This document shows, one piece after another, positions 1 to 5,082 of a stretch of 11,190 nt of DNA; positions within the stretch are counted from its first letter, which is position 1; every line of letters starts with the position of its first letter. Below the pieces are notes generated by a model that ran no database searches, was not told the DNA's origin, and worked only from the letters and a program-made list of their open reading frames with translations. Both the position numbers and the translations under genes were made by a program. The stretch lies in assembly GCA_964617715.1 (NCBI GenBank), contig CAZTZN010000160.1, positions 1 to 11,190 on the forward strand. The letters are read 5' to 3'. The DNA is from JALGVA01 sp964617715 (GTDB lineage Bacteria; Armatimonadota; Zipacnadia; Zipacnadales; UBA5352).

Positions 1-573
1 CAGCGCCAGCCAGCCGGTCTTGTTACCCATCAGCTCGAGCACCATGATGCGTCGATGGCTGTCGGCGGTGCTGTGCAGCCGGTCGATTGCCTCGGTGCCG
101 ATGGTCACGGCGGTGTCGAAGCCGAAGCACACGTCGGTTTTCGCGATGTCGTTGTCGATGGTCTTGGGCAGCGTGAGGACGTTGCAGCCCGCCTCGACCA
201 GCTTCATCGCATTCTTCTGCGTCCCGCCCCCGCCCAGGCAGACCAGGCAGTCCAGCCCCATCGCCCGGTAGTTCTCATAGGCGACGCCGGTCATGTCCAC
301 GACTCCGCCGCCGGGCGCCGGGTACATGTGGGGCTTGGCGCGCGAGGTGCGCAGCATCGTCCCGCCCAGCGTCAGCAGCCCCGAGAGATCATCCCAATCG
401 AGCACCCGCCAGCGGTTCTCGATCAGCCCCGCGAAGCCATCGTAGATGCCCAGCACCTCGATGCCGTACTCGCGGCGCGCCGCCTTGGCCACCGCACGGA
501 TGGCGGCGTTGAGTCCGGGGCAGTCGCCGCCCGCGGTCAGGATGCCGATGCGCCTGGTCTTGCTCTGTGCCAT
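1..573 (-). CDS. 6-phosphofructokinase, N-terminal 191 residues (runs off window)
   Basis: Phosphorylates fructose 6-phosphate to fructose 1,6-bisphosphate in glycolysis, in the cytoplasm. The start is ATG at 571-573, preceded by GAGGAGG. Visible family motifs, by residue: GGDCPGLNAAIRA (15-27), YDGFAGL (44-50), GGTMLRTSR (70-78), PKTIDNDI (136-143, containing the usual catalytic Asp), GFDTA (151-155) and MGNKTGWLAL (182-191). The open frame continues past base 1, so the C-terminal half (sugar-phosphate site) is missing from the window. The nucleotide-site motif that is normally GGDGS/T (ATP type) or GGDD/GGED (pyrophosphate type) reads GGGGT at 114-118: the Gly that marks ATP use is kept, but the preceding Asp is Gly. 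It therefore belongs to a divergent PFK subgroup, and the phosphoryl donor is uncertain. It lies 41 bp downstream of the SDR gene in the same direction. Seen: motifs. Inferred: donor uncertainty. Confidence 0.93.
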   Translation of the reverse strand, partial: MAQSKTRRIGILTAGGDCPGLNAAIRAVAKAARREYGIEVLGIYDGFAGLIENRWRVLDWDDLSGLLTLGGTMLRTSRAKPHMYPAPGGGVVDMTGVAYENYRAMGLDCLVCLGGGGTQKNAMKLVEAGCNVLTLPKTIDNDIAKTDVCFGFDTAVTIGTEAIDRLHSTADSHRRIMVLELMGNKTGWLAL

Positions 574-614
574 GACCGCTCGACCTCCTCGTCAGTCGCG
601 CCCTGGATCGCGCA

Positions 615-1385
615 TCACCACGGCGGCAGCGCCATTGTCCCGCCCTCGAGGAACACCGATGTGCCCGCGATGTAGCCCGCGTCATCGGACAGTAGGAACG
701 CCGCGGCCTTCGCCACGTCCTCGGGCGTGCCCAGCCGCCTCACCGGGATCTTCTCGGCCACCTCGGCGTAGAGCTCGTCGATGGGCTTGGGGAAGCCCGC
801 CGCGCTCGCGGCCAGCATCGGTGTGTCGATGGTCCCGGGGCAGATGGCGACGGTGCGCATCACGCCCGCGTGGTCCGTAGTCAGGCAGCGCACGAGCGCG
901 TCCAGCGCGGCCTTCGAGGCGCAGTAGAGCGCGTGCGCCGGGAAGCCCACGAAGGCCGCCACGGAGGTGGTGATGATGAGCACGCCGCCCCCCTGCTCCT
1001 CGTAGACCGGCACCAGGTGCTTGGCGAGCAGGAAGTTGCCGCGCACGTTCACGCCCATCACCATCTCCCAGGCCTCGTCGGTGAAATCGGTGACCTTGCC
1101 CTCGACCCATACGCCGGCGTTCGAGCAGCAGCCGTCGATGCGCCCATGCAGCTTCACCGTCTCCGCGATCAGCGCCGCGACATCGTCCTCACTGCGCATG
1201 TCGCAGTAGACGAAGCTGGCTTGATGGCCGGCGTCACGCAGATCGGCGACGAGTTGCTCACCGGCGTCGCGCTGGATCGAAGCCGCGACCACCCTGGCGC
1301 CCTGCTCGGCGAAGTAGCGCGTGCAACCCTCGCCGATCCCGGATGTGCCTCCCGTCACGATGATGACCTTGCCCTCGATGGACAC
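615..1385 (-). CDS. SDR family NAD(P)-dependent oxidoreductase
   Basis: A classical short-chain dehydrogenase/reductase of 256 residues, a normal length, soluble and cytoplasmic, that oxidises or reduces an alcohol/ketone on an unknown substrate. Visible: cofactor loop TGGTSGIG (11-18), structural SNAG (88-91), catalytic Asn113 in VNVRG, Ser141, the YCASK active site (Tyr154, Lys158), and CPGTIDTPM (182-190). The C-terminal DDAGYIAGTSVFLEGG stretch is typical of FabG-like SDRs. FabG itself is unlikely because no fatty-acid genes are nearby. The start is GTG at 1383-1385; there is no ATG close by, and AGGGAG sits 9 nt upstream. The stop is TGA at 615-617. A heptad repeat element begins 17 nt upstream of the start codon. 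The gene is followed after 41 bp by phosphofructokinase on the same strand, so the two may be co-transcribed. Substrate cannot be read from the sequence. Confidence 0.94.
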   Translation of the reverse strand: MSIEGKVIIVTGGTSGIGEGCTRYFAEQGARVVAASIQRDAGEQLVADLRDAGHQASFVYCDMRSEDDVAALIAETVKLHGRIDGCCSNAGVWVEGKVTDFTDEAWEMVMGVNVRGNFLLAKHLVPVYEEQGGGVLIITTSVAAFVGFPAHALYCASKAALDALVRCLTTDHAGVMRTVAICPGTIDTPMLAASAAGFPKPIDELYAEVAEKIPVRRLGTPEDVAKAAAFLLSDDAGYIAGTSVFLEGGTMALPPW

Positions 1386-1394
1386 GAGCGATCA

Positions 1395-1400
1395 CTCCCT
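1395..1400 (-). promoter_or_regulatory. Shine-Dalgarno AGGGAG deciding the GTG start of the SDR gene
   Basis: The minus strand reads AGGGAG 9 nt before the GTG at 1385. With no in-frame ATG nearby, this supports GTG as the start. The heptad repeat of the 1403-1475 element begins only a few bases upstream of this site. Confidence 0.7.
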
Positions 1401-1402
1401 GT

Positions 1403-1475
1403 GAGCGACGAGCTACGAGCTACGAGCTAACGGCAACGACAACGACCGGGCGGTGCAGGAGTACCGCCTGCCGTC
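1403..1475 (-). repeat. Intergenic heptad repeat element, copy a
   Basis: On the plus strand four 7-bp units start at 1403 (GAGCGAC, GAGCTAC, GAGCTAC, GAGCTAA), followed in phase by CGGCAAC at 1431. Read on the minus strand, the conserved core is GTTGCCGTTAGCTCG, followed by the heptads, which run up to the SDR ribosome binding site. Farther out, ACCGCCTGCCGTC at 1463-1475 matches copy d (4895-4907) in 12 of 13 positions. TGCCGTC at 1469-1475 is the inverse of ACGGCA at 1430-1435, and GGCGGT (1449-1454) pairs with ACCGCC (1463-1468), so the element could fold. The N gap begins 13 bp beyond it. Confidence 0.75.
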
Positions 1476-1488
1476 ATCGTCGTGCCGT

Positions 1489-1588
1489 NNNNNNNNNNNN
1501 NNNNNNNNNNNNNNNNNNNNNNNNNNNNNNNNNNNNNNNNNNNNNNNNNNNNNNNNNNNNNNNNNNNNNNNNNNNNNNNNNNNNNNNN
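1489..1588. other. Assembly gap, 100 N
   Basis: Exactly 100 unknown bases, which usually marks a scaffold join of nominal size rather than a measured length. It removes the 3' part of the S23 protein gene. Protein frames drawn through it are not interpretable. Repeated TGCCGT motifs lie just left of it (1469-1474 and 1483-1488), so a repeat may have broken the assembly here. Confidence 0.97.
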
Positions 1589-1740
1589 GGCACCGACGTC
1601 GCGCACCGGCGCATCTGCGCAGTCAAGCCGTAGACCTCCTGCCTGGGGAAGCGCTCGGTCAGTCGGTAGACGTTCACCGCCAGATCGCATGCGCGCTGCC
1701 AGACGTCCAGGTCGCGATAACTCGACTTGCTTCTGGTCAC
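1589..1740 (-). CDS. Four-helix bundle S23 (23S rRNA intervening-sequence) protein, N-terminal part, cut by gap
   Basis: About 50 residues are readable. They match the start of the S23/IVP four-helix bundle family (Pfam 23S_rRNA_IVP): YRDLDVWQRACDLAV (8-22), VYRLTERFP (24-32), YGLTAQMRRCATSV (37-50), and the next codon is CCN, giving the expected Pro of the family's SIPSNIAEG-like motif. Full-length members are about 115-125 residues, so roughly 65-75 residues lie in or beyond the N gap. If the gap were really 100 bases the frame would stop after 88 residues, which is too short, so the gap length is probably nominal. The start is GTG at 1738-1740 with GAGGGGG 8 nt upstream. Family members were first found in insertions within 23S rRNA genes, and many occur elsewhere with no established function; the fold resembles the DGR accessory protein Avd. 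Here it stands alone between two inverted copies of a heptad repeat. Confidence 0.88.
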
Positions 1741-1748
1741 GAATATGT

Positions 1749-1757
1749 CCCCCTCCT
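1749..1757 (-). promoter_or_regulatory. Shine-Dalgarno AGGAGGGGG for the S23 protein GTG start
   Basis: On the minus strand this purine tract ends 8 nt before the GTG at 1740. It rules out longer in-frame starts farther upstream, whose translation would run through the heptad repeat and the VOC stop region. Confidence 0.7.
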
Positions 1758-1788
1758 GCCCGCCAAGGCCATGTGACCAACCAGGCCG

Positions 1789-1838
1789 TGCCGTTGCGCC
1801 GTCAAGCTTGCGACTTGTGACTGGTGACCGGCGACTAG
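1789..1838 (+). repeat. Intergenic heptad repeat element, copy b
   Basis: The plus strand carries a core CCGTTGCGCCGTCAAGCTTG (1791-1810), close to the family core GTTGCCGTCAGCTCG. Four clean 7-bp units follow: CGACTTG at 1811, TGACTGG at 1818, TGACCGG at 1825 and CGACTAG at 1832. The last unit contains the complement of the VOC stop codon (1835-1837). Its orientation is opposite to copy a, so the conserved ends of a and b both face the S23 gene between them. Confidence 0.75.
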
Positions 1839-2161
1839 TCCCGCGGCTGGTCGTACTGCATGTACTCGAACACACACCCGTCTTCCATCACGAACACCAC
1901 CCAGCGGGTGTCGTCGGGGCGGAAGGGGCCCAGGATGACCTCCTTGCCCTCTATGTCCCGCTGGTAGTCATCGGTCTCAAAGCACACGTGCGGCAGCTCA
2001 CGCAGCGGGCCGGTCACCGGACTGTCGTCCTCGTAGCGCAGGAACTCGACCTTGAACGGGTGCGCGTCCGGCTCGGTCACCCATACCCTGGTCTCGGGCA
2101 CGTACCACTCCCCGGGCTGGCTCTCGGTCGTCGGCAGGCCGATGTGGTGGAACTTGCGCAT
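1835..2161 (-). CDS. Small VOC (glyoxalase/bleomycin-resistance fold) family protein
   Basis: A 108-residue single-domain protein with the vicinal oxygen chelate pattern. It begins MRKFHHIGLPTTE, with a candidate metal ligand at His5/His6. A second strand-associated His lies at 58 in LPHVCFETDD, and Glu99 lies in GCVFEYMQY, the usual C-terminal ligand position. VOC proteins usually act as dimers or as two fused modules on small carbonyl or aromatic compounds; this subgroup (HHIG-PTTE ... PFKVEFLRYE) has no assigned reaction that I know of. The start is ATG at 2159-2161 with AGGAGGAGG just upstream; a longer in-frame reading to 2245 has no such site and looks non-coding. The stop TAG at 1835-1837 falls inside the last 7-bp unit of the adjoining repeat. 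The gene lies 83 bp downstream of the glycosidase-like gene on the same strand, so a shared transcript and a role in the same sugar pathway are plausible but inferred. Confidence 0.85.
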   Translation of the reverse strand: MRKFHHIGLPTTESQPGEWYVPETRVWVTEPDAHPFKVEFLRYEDDSPVTGPLRELPHVCFETDDYQRDIEGKEVILGPFRPDDTRWVVFVMEDGCVFEYMQYDQPRD

Positions 2162-2244
2162 GGGTCTCCTCCTCCTGTATCTCATCTGTGCGGACAACGG
2201 CCGGTGCGGTATCAGCCCGCGCCCTGCAGCCGCGGCGCCCCGCA

Positions 2245-3693
2245 CTACGGGACGAAGCGCAGGCTGAACAGGTCGGCCTCACTCATCGCAAAGCGCAGGC
2301 GCACAGGCCGCCCGGCAACCGCGTGCACGTCACTGTCGCCGCCGCGCCAGGTCACTGTGCGCTCGATCTCATCGCCGAACACCTCGTCGCACTCGCTCAG
2401 CGCGAAGCCCTCAAGCGGATGGCCGTCGGCGTCCTGAAGCTCAACACGAATACTCCCGGCGGCGGAGGTCGCGAAGTTCAGCACCAGCCGCGCGCCGGCG
2501 TAGGTCAGCGGCCTCGTGACCAGATCGCCGCCGGACCGGGGCGCGTGCGCGGACGCGAAGCCGTCGATGCGCAGGGCATAGCGGCGCAGGGCCACCGGCG
2601 ACAACCAGAGGTTCTCCCCCGCCCAGAAGCTCAGCTCGTTCGGCGCGCCGGGCAGTGCCGACGCGACCTCGACCAGTCCGAGGCTCGCGAAGTTGTGGCC
2701 GTAGATCCAGGTGCCCGGGCGCTGCGGGCCGGGGGGCAGGAAGGCCTCGTCCCAGCGGTGGAAGGTGATGCCGTCGCGACTGGTCATGAGCAGTGTGTCG
2801 GAGAGCGCGGTGCCGAAGCGCACGTGCGCCTCAGAGACATTGCGGCGGTTCTCCTGGTCGGGCAATGCCTCCATCGACGGTGACCAGCCGCGCTCGATGT
2901 AGCGCGCGGGGAGGCCGACGAAGATGTGCGGCGCGCGATAGTAAGGCTGCACCTGGTTCGTGTAGAGCTGCTCATCGGGCGCGCCGGGGTAACGCAGCCA
3001 CCGCGGCCCGGTCCAGTGAACGAAGTCCGGCGAAGTGGCGGTGCGGATGTCGCGCAGTCCCACGCCCGGCTCGCCGCCGCGGAAATCGCGAATGTAGGCG
3101 CGATACTGCTCGCGCACGTCGTCCCAGAATACGAGGTTCTGCGAGTCAAAGGGGGTGCCGCGCAGAATCGGGCGCTCGCCCAGCAGCGCCCAGTGGATGC
3201 CGTCGGGCGAAACCAGCGCCCACAGCGCCATGGCATCCTCGAAGGCCCCCTGCCCGACGGCCTTGTAGCGCTGCTCGGGCGGGCAGGCGGGGTTGTCGTC
3301 GCGGAACGGGCAGAAGCCATGGTCGCCCTGGCCACGCCAGACGATATTGTTGTCGGTCGAGCCCTCATGCTCGAAGATGCTCAGATTCGGCCGCCGCCAG
3401 GTGATGCCGTCCTCGCTCTCGGCGTAGCACACCGAGTCGGTCACCGGCAGCAGACGGCCGTCGCGCACCTTGAGCGCACTGCCCTTGTACCACATGCGGT
3501 AGAGGTCGCCCTCGCGGATGACCGTGACGTAGCCCGAGCCCGAGCCCTCCCAGGGGCGGTCGAGCACCAGGCCGACCTCACGCGGCTGCGGGTGGTGCAG
3601 GCGCAGGCGCACGCCCTCCATGCGCGCGATCAGGTAGTCGTCCACCATCAGCTCCAGGCGCGAGCCAATGTCGATGGGCGCGGCCTCGCTCAT
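2245..3693 (-). CDS. Glycoside hydrolase-like protein (GH32/GH43-type five-bladed propeller plus C-terminal beta domain)
   Basis: A 482-residue protein with no signal peptide or membrane segment, so probably cytoplasmic. The N-terminal ~375 residues show repeated blade motifs typical of GH32/43/62/68-like propellers: AESEDGITW (91-99), VSPDGIHW (161-168), TATSPDFVHW (218-227) and TSRDGITFHRW (304-314). Aromatic/acidic strands such as LYRMWYKG (64-71) and YRAYIRDFRGG (197-207) also fit. Residues ~385-482 form a separate beta-sandwich-like domain (VELQDADGHPLEGF at 417-430, WRGG at 449-452, VRLRF at 464-468). I recognise the architecture as common in sugar-degrading environmental bacteria, but no substrate has been assigned and I cannot point to the catalytic triad with confidence. 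The start is ATG at 3691-3693 with AAGGGA 10 nt upstream. The stop is TAG at 2245-2247. The VOC gene follows 83 bp downstream. The alternative is a non-catalytic propeller. Confidence 0.82.
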   Translation of the reverse strand: MSEAAPIDIGSRLELMVDDYLIARMEGVRLRLHHPQPREVGLVLDRPWEGSGSGYVTVIREGDLYRMWYKGSALKVRDGRLLPVTDSVCYAESEDGITWRRPNLSIFEHEGSTDNNIVWRGQGDHGFCPFRDDNPACPPEQRYKAVGQGAFEDAMALWALVSPDGIHWALLGERPILRGTPFDSQNLVFWDDVREQYRAYIRDFRGGEPGVGLRDIRTATSPDFVHWTGPRWLRYPGAPDEQLYTNQVQPYYRAPHIFVGLPARYIERGWSPSMEALPDQENRRNVSEAHVRFGTALSDTLLMTSRDGITFHRWDEAFLPPGPQRPGTWIYGHNFASLGLVEVASALPGAPNELSFWAGENLWLSPVALRRYALRIDGFASAHAPRSGGDLVTRPLTYAGARLVLNFATSAAGSIRVELQDADGHPLEGFALSECDEVFGDEIERTVTWRGGDSDVHAVAGRPVRLRFAMSEADLFSLRFVP

Positions 3694-3712
3694 CAGATGG
3701 CAGTCCCTTCCC

Positions 3713-3726
3713 GCCTGACGCCAGGC
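3713..3726. other. Short hairpin in the leader of the glycosidase-like gene
   Basis: GCCTG, a four-base loop ACGC, and CAGGC form a perfect 5-bp stem. An alternative longer pairing uses CGCCTG (3712-3717) with CAGGCG (3726-3731). It lies about 20-35 bases upstream of the ATG at 3693, so it could affect translation. It is too short to call a known regulator. The rest of the 179-bp gap (3694-3872) holds repeat copy c and nothing else I can name. Confidence 0.3.
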
Positions 3727-3811
3727 AGGCGCGGATCCCCGCCACGCACAAGTCCGGTGTTCGTCCGGTCAGACGCACCCGGGCCTCCGCGCAGCCGTGG
3801 TCGTTCGGAGA

Positions 3812-3869
3812 GCGGTTCTTGAGAGCCGTCGGCGTTGCCTTCAGCTCGTAACCGGCGATTGGCGGCTCC
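3812..3869 (+). repeat. Intergenic heptad repeat element, copy c
   Basis: The plus strand shows core GTTGCCTTCAGCTCG at 3834-3848, close to the family core GTTGCCGTCAGCTCG. 7-bp units follow: TAACCGG at 3849, CGATTGG at 3856 and the more degenerate CGGCTCC at 3863. GCGGTTCTT at 3812-3820 resembles the outer block of copy a, suggesting the element starts about there. The heptad end stops 3 bp short of the stop codon of the epimerase gene (3873). Confidence 0.65.
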
Positions 3870-3872
3870 CGC

Positions 3873-4829
3873 TCAGTTCGCCCGCTCGCGATACTCCAGC
3901 GCGCGGTCGATCATACGGAAGATGTCGTTCTGCGGGTCGTACCCCAGCATCGAACGCGCCTTGGTGATGTTGATCTCGAACGAGTGGTAGCCCGCGGCGG
4001 TCACGTTCACCGTCGGCACCCCCGTGCGCTCGGACAGGTAGTCACCGGCGACGCGGTAGTCGAAGGCGCTGGGGGCGGCGATGTTGAACGAGTGCCCCAG
4101 CGCCGTCGGGTTGCCCAGGATCCTGCCGAAAGCCTGCACGAGGTCGTCAATGTGCACGATATGCCGGTGGTAGGGCCAGCCGGCCTCGTCCACCTGCACC
4201 GCCACGCGCTCCTCCCCCGCCTCCACCAGGGCCATGATCTCCGGCGCCACCTCCCCGAACCCGTGCCCGGGCTCGGCGGGATCGACGTTGTCGAGCAGCG
4301 AGAAGTGCCCCAGGAGGTCATCGCGCTCGAACACCCACGAAGAGCGCAGGATCGTGAACGGAATGCCGTACTGGATGGAGTACTGCTCGACCATGACCTC
4401 CTCCATCACCTTGGTGAAGGCGTAGTAGCCGGGATAGGCCATGCGCGGGTGATTCTCGTCGATGGGGATGGGCTGGGGGTAGAACCAGATGCCGAAGGCG
4501 GCGTCGCCGCCGAGCAGGATGAACTGCTCGATCTCCTCGGCGCGACAGGCCTCCAGGGCATTGAGCGTGCCCCGCACGGAGACGTCGAAGAAGCTGTCCG
4601 GCGCCTCCTTGGTGGTGGCGAGCTGCACCACCGCGTCGGCGCCCGCGACCACCTCCCGGCAGGCCTCGGGGTCGGTGATGGAGCCGGCGACACTCTCCAC
4701 CCCGTCCACCTCCACCGGCGTGCGGTGCACCAGCGCGCGCACCGTCAGCCCCCGCTCCAAGAGCAGCGGCACTACGTGGCGGCCGATCTTCCCGGATGCT
4801 CCGAACACGGCGACTGTGCTGATGGACAT
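3873..4829 (-). CDS. NAD(P)-dependent epimerase/dehydratase family protein (extended SDR)
   Basis: A 318-residue extended SDR, expected to act on a nucleotide sugar or related polyol; the substrate is unknown. The Rossmann motif is GASGKIG (10-16), with an acidic AGSITDPEA stretch (48-56), VQLATTK (68-74) and NALEACR (90-96), all typical of the family. The active-site pair Tyr136 and Lys140 is in YYAFTK. FTILRSSWVF (158-167) and HRHIVHIDDL (221-230) match the substrate-domain region. The usual catalytic Ser/Thr motif (SS-A-VYG) is replaced by GGDAAFG (107-113), so the third catalytic residue appears to be lost; an atypical reaction, or loss of epimerase activity, is possible. The start is ATG at 4827-4829 with GGAGG 8 nt upstream; an in-frame extension to 4886 would read through the heptad repeat and is unlikely. 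The stop is TGA at 3873. Repeat copies flank it on both sides. It diverges from the Gfo/Idh gene. Confidence 0.9.
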   Translation of the reverse strand: MSISTVAVFGASGKIGRHVVPLLLERGLTVRALVHRTPVEVDGVESVAGSITDPEACREVVAGADAVVQLATTKEAPDSFFDVSVRGTLNALEACRAEEIEQFILLGGDAAFGIWFYPQPIPIDENHPRMAYPGYYAFTKVMEEVMVEQYSIQYGIPFTILRSSWVFERDDLLGHFSLLDNVDPAEPGHGFGEVAPEIMALVEAGEERVAVQVDEAGWPYHRHIVHIDDLVQAFGRILGNPTALGHSFNIAAPSAFDYRVAGDYLSERTGVPTVNVTAAGYHSFEINITKARSMLGYDPQNDIFRMIDRALEYRERAN

Positions 4830-4845
4830 GAATGACGCCTCCGGC

Positions 4846-4907
4846 GAGCGACGAGCTGCGAACGACGAGCCGACCGCTGACGGCAAGGGCAGACACCGCG
4901 TGCCGTC
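4846..4907 (-). repeat. Intergenic heptad repeat element, copy d
   Basis: On the plus strand, 7-bp units run from 4846 (GAGCGAC, GAGCTGC, then degenerate ones) and lead, still in 7-bp phase, into CGGCAAG at 4881. The first 12 bases, GAGCGACGAGCT, are identical to copy a (1403-1414), and both copies start 16-17 nt from the start codon of the minus-strand gene. The outer block ACCGCGTGCCGTC (4895-4907) matches copy a in 12 of 13 positions. GACGGCA (4879-4885) and TGCCGTC (4901-4907) are perfect 7-bp inverted arms. Confidence 0.75.
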
Positions 4908-5010
4908 GCCCGACCTCTTCGGCGCAGTGGGAGCACAGACCTCCGAAATGCCGTACCCGTTCGCAGGAGGAGGCGGCGGGGCGGGCGCGAATATTCTCTC
5001 TCCGGCACCG

Positions 5011-5028
5011 TCCCGCCCTCGGGCGGGA
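5011..5028. other. Perfect 7-bp hairpin in the divergent region
   Basis: TCCCGCC, loop CTCG, GGCGGGA: an unbroken stem with a four-base loop, centred 63 bp upstream of the Gfo/Idh start. No T-run follows on either strand, so a simple intrinsic terminator is doubtful. It may be a leader structure of the Gfo/Idh transcript or an operator. Confidence 0.5.
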
Positions 5029-5082
5029 GCGCTACATCACGAACACGGAGCGTACGTTCGACACTGCAGTGGGAGGCACGCA

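Larger units (their letters stand above)
4830..5082. promoter_or_regulatory. Divergent intergenic region (epimerase / Gfo-Idh oxidoreductase)
   Basis: 253 bp separate two divergent starts, so promoters for both directions should lie here. It holds repeat copy d next to the epimerase, a GC-rich middle, and a hairpin at 5011-5028. CGAAC and GTTCG (about 5040-5060) form a weak inverted pair near the Gfo/Idh start that could be an operator. I could not identify convincing -35/-10 boxes. GGGAGG lies 6 nt before the ATG at 5083. Confidence 0.45.

Noticed and set aside
55..675. Long plus-strand frame opposite phosphofructokinase
   Set aside because: A GC-rich shadow: the minus strand encodes clear PFK motifs and the plus product has no recognisable pattern.
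1589..1740. Diversity-generating retroelement (S23 protein as Avd)
   Set aside because: No reverse transcriptase, template repeat or variable-repeat gene is present in the window; the similarity is only at fold level.
1427..1875. Several overlapping frames read through the N gap on both strands
   Set aside because: Their length depends on runs of X. Only the frame starting at 1740 on the minus strand has recognisable family sequence and a ribosome site.
2926..3822. 298-codon plus-strand frame opposite the glycosidase-like gene
   Set aside because: Antisense shadow of a well-supported gene; low-complexity Ala/Arg/His composition and no family motif.
1403..4907. CRISPR array as an explanation for the tandem repeats
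   Set aside because: Units are 7 bp, contiguous and degenerate, with no spacers and no cas genes.
4489..5082. In-frame N-terminal extension of the Gfo/Idh protein
   Set aside because: It crosses the divergent intergenic region and repeat copy d. The GGGAGG site and the family N-terminus both place the start at 5083.
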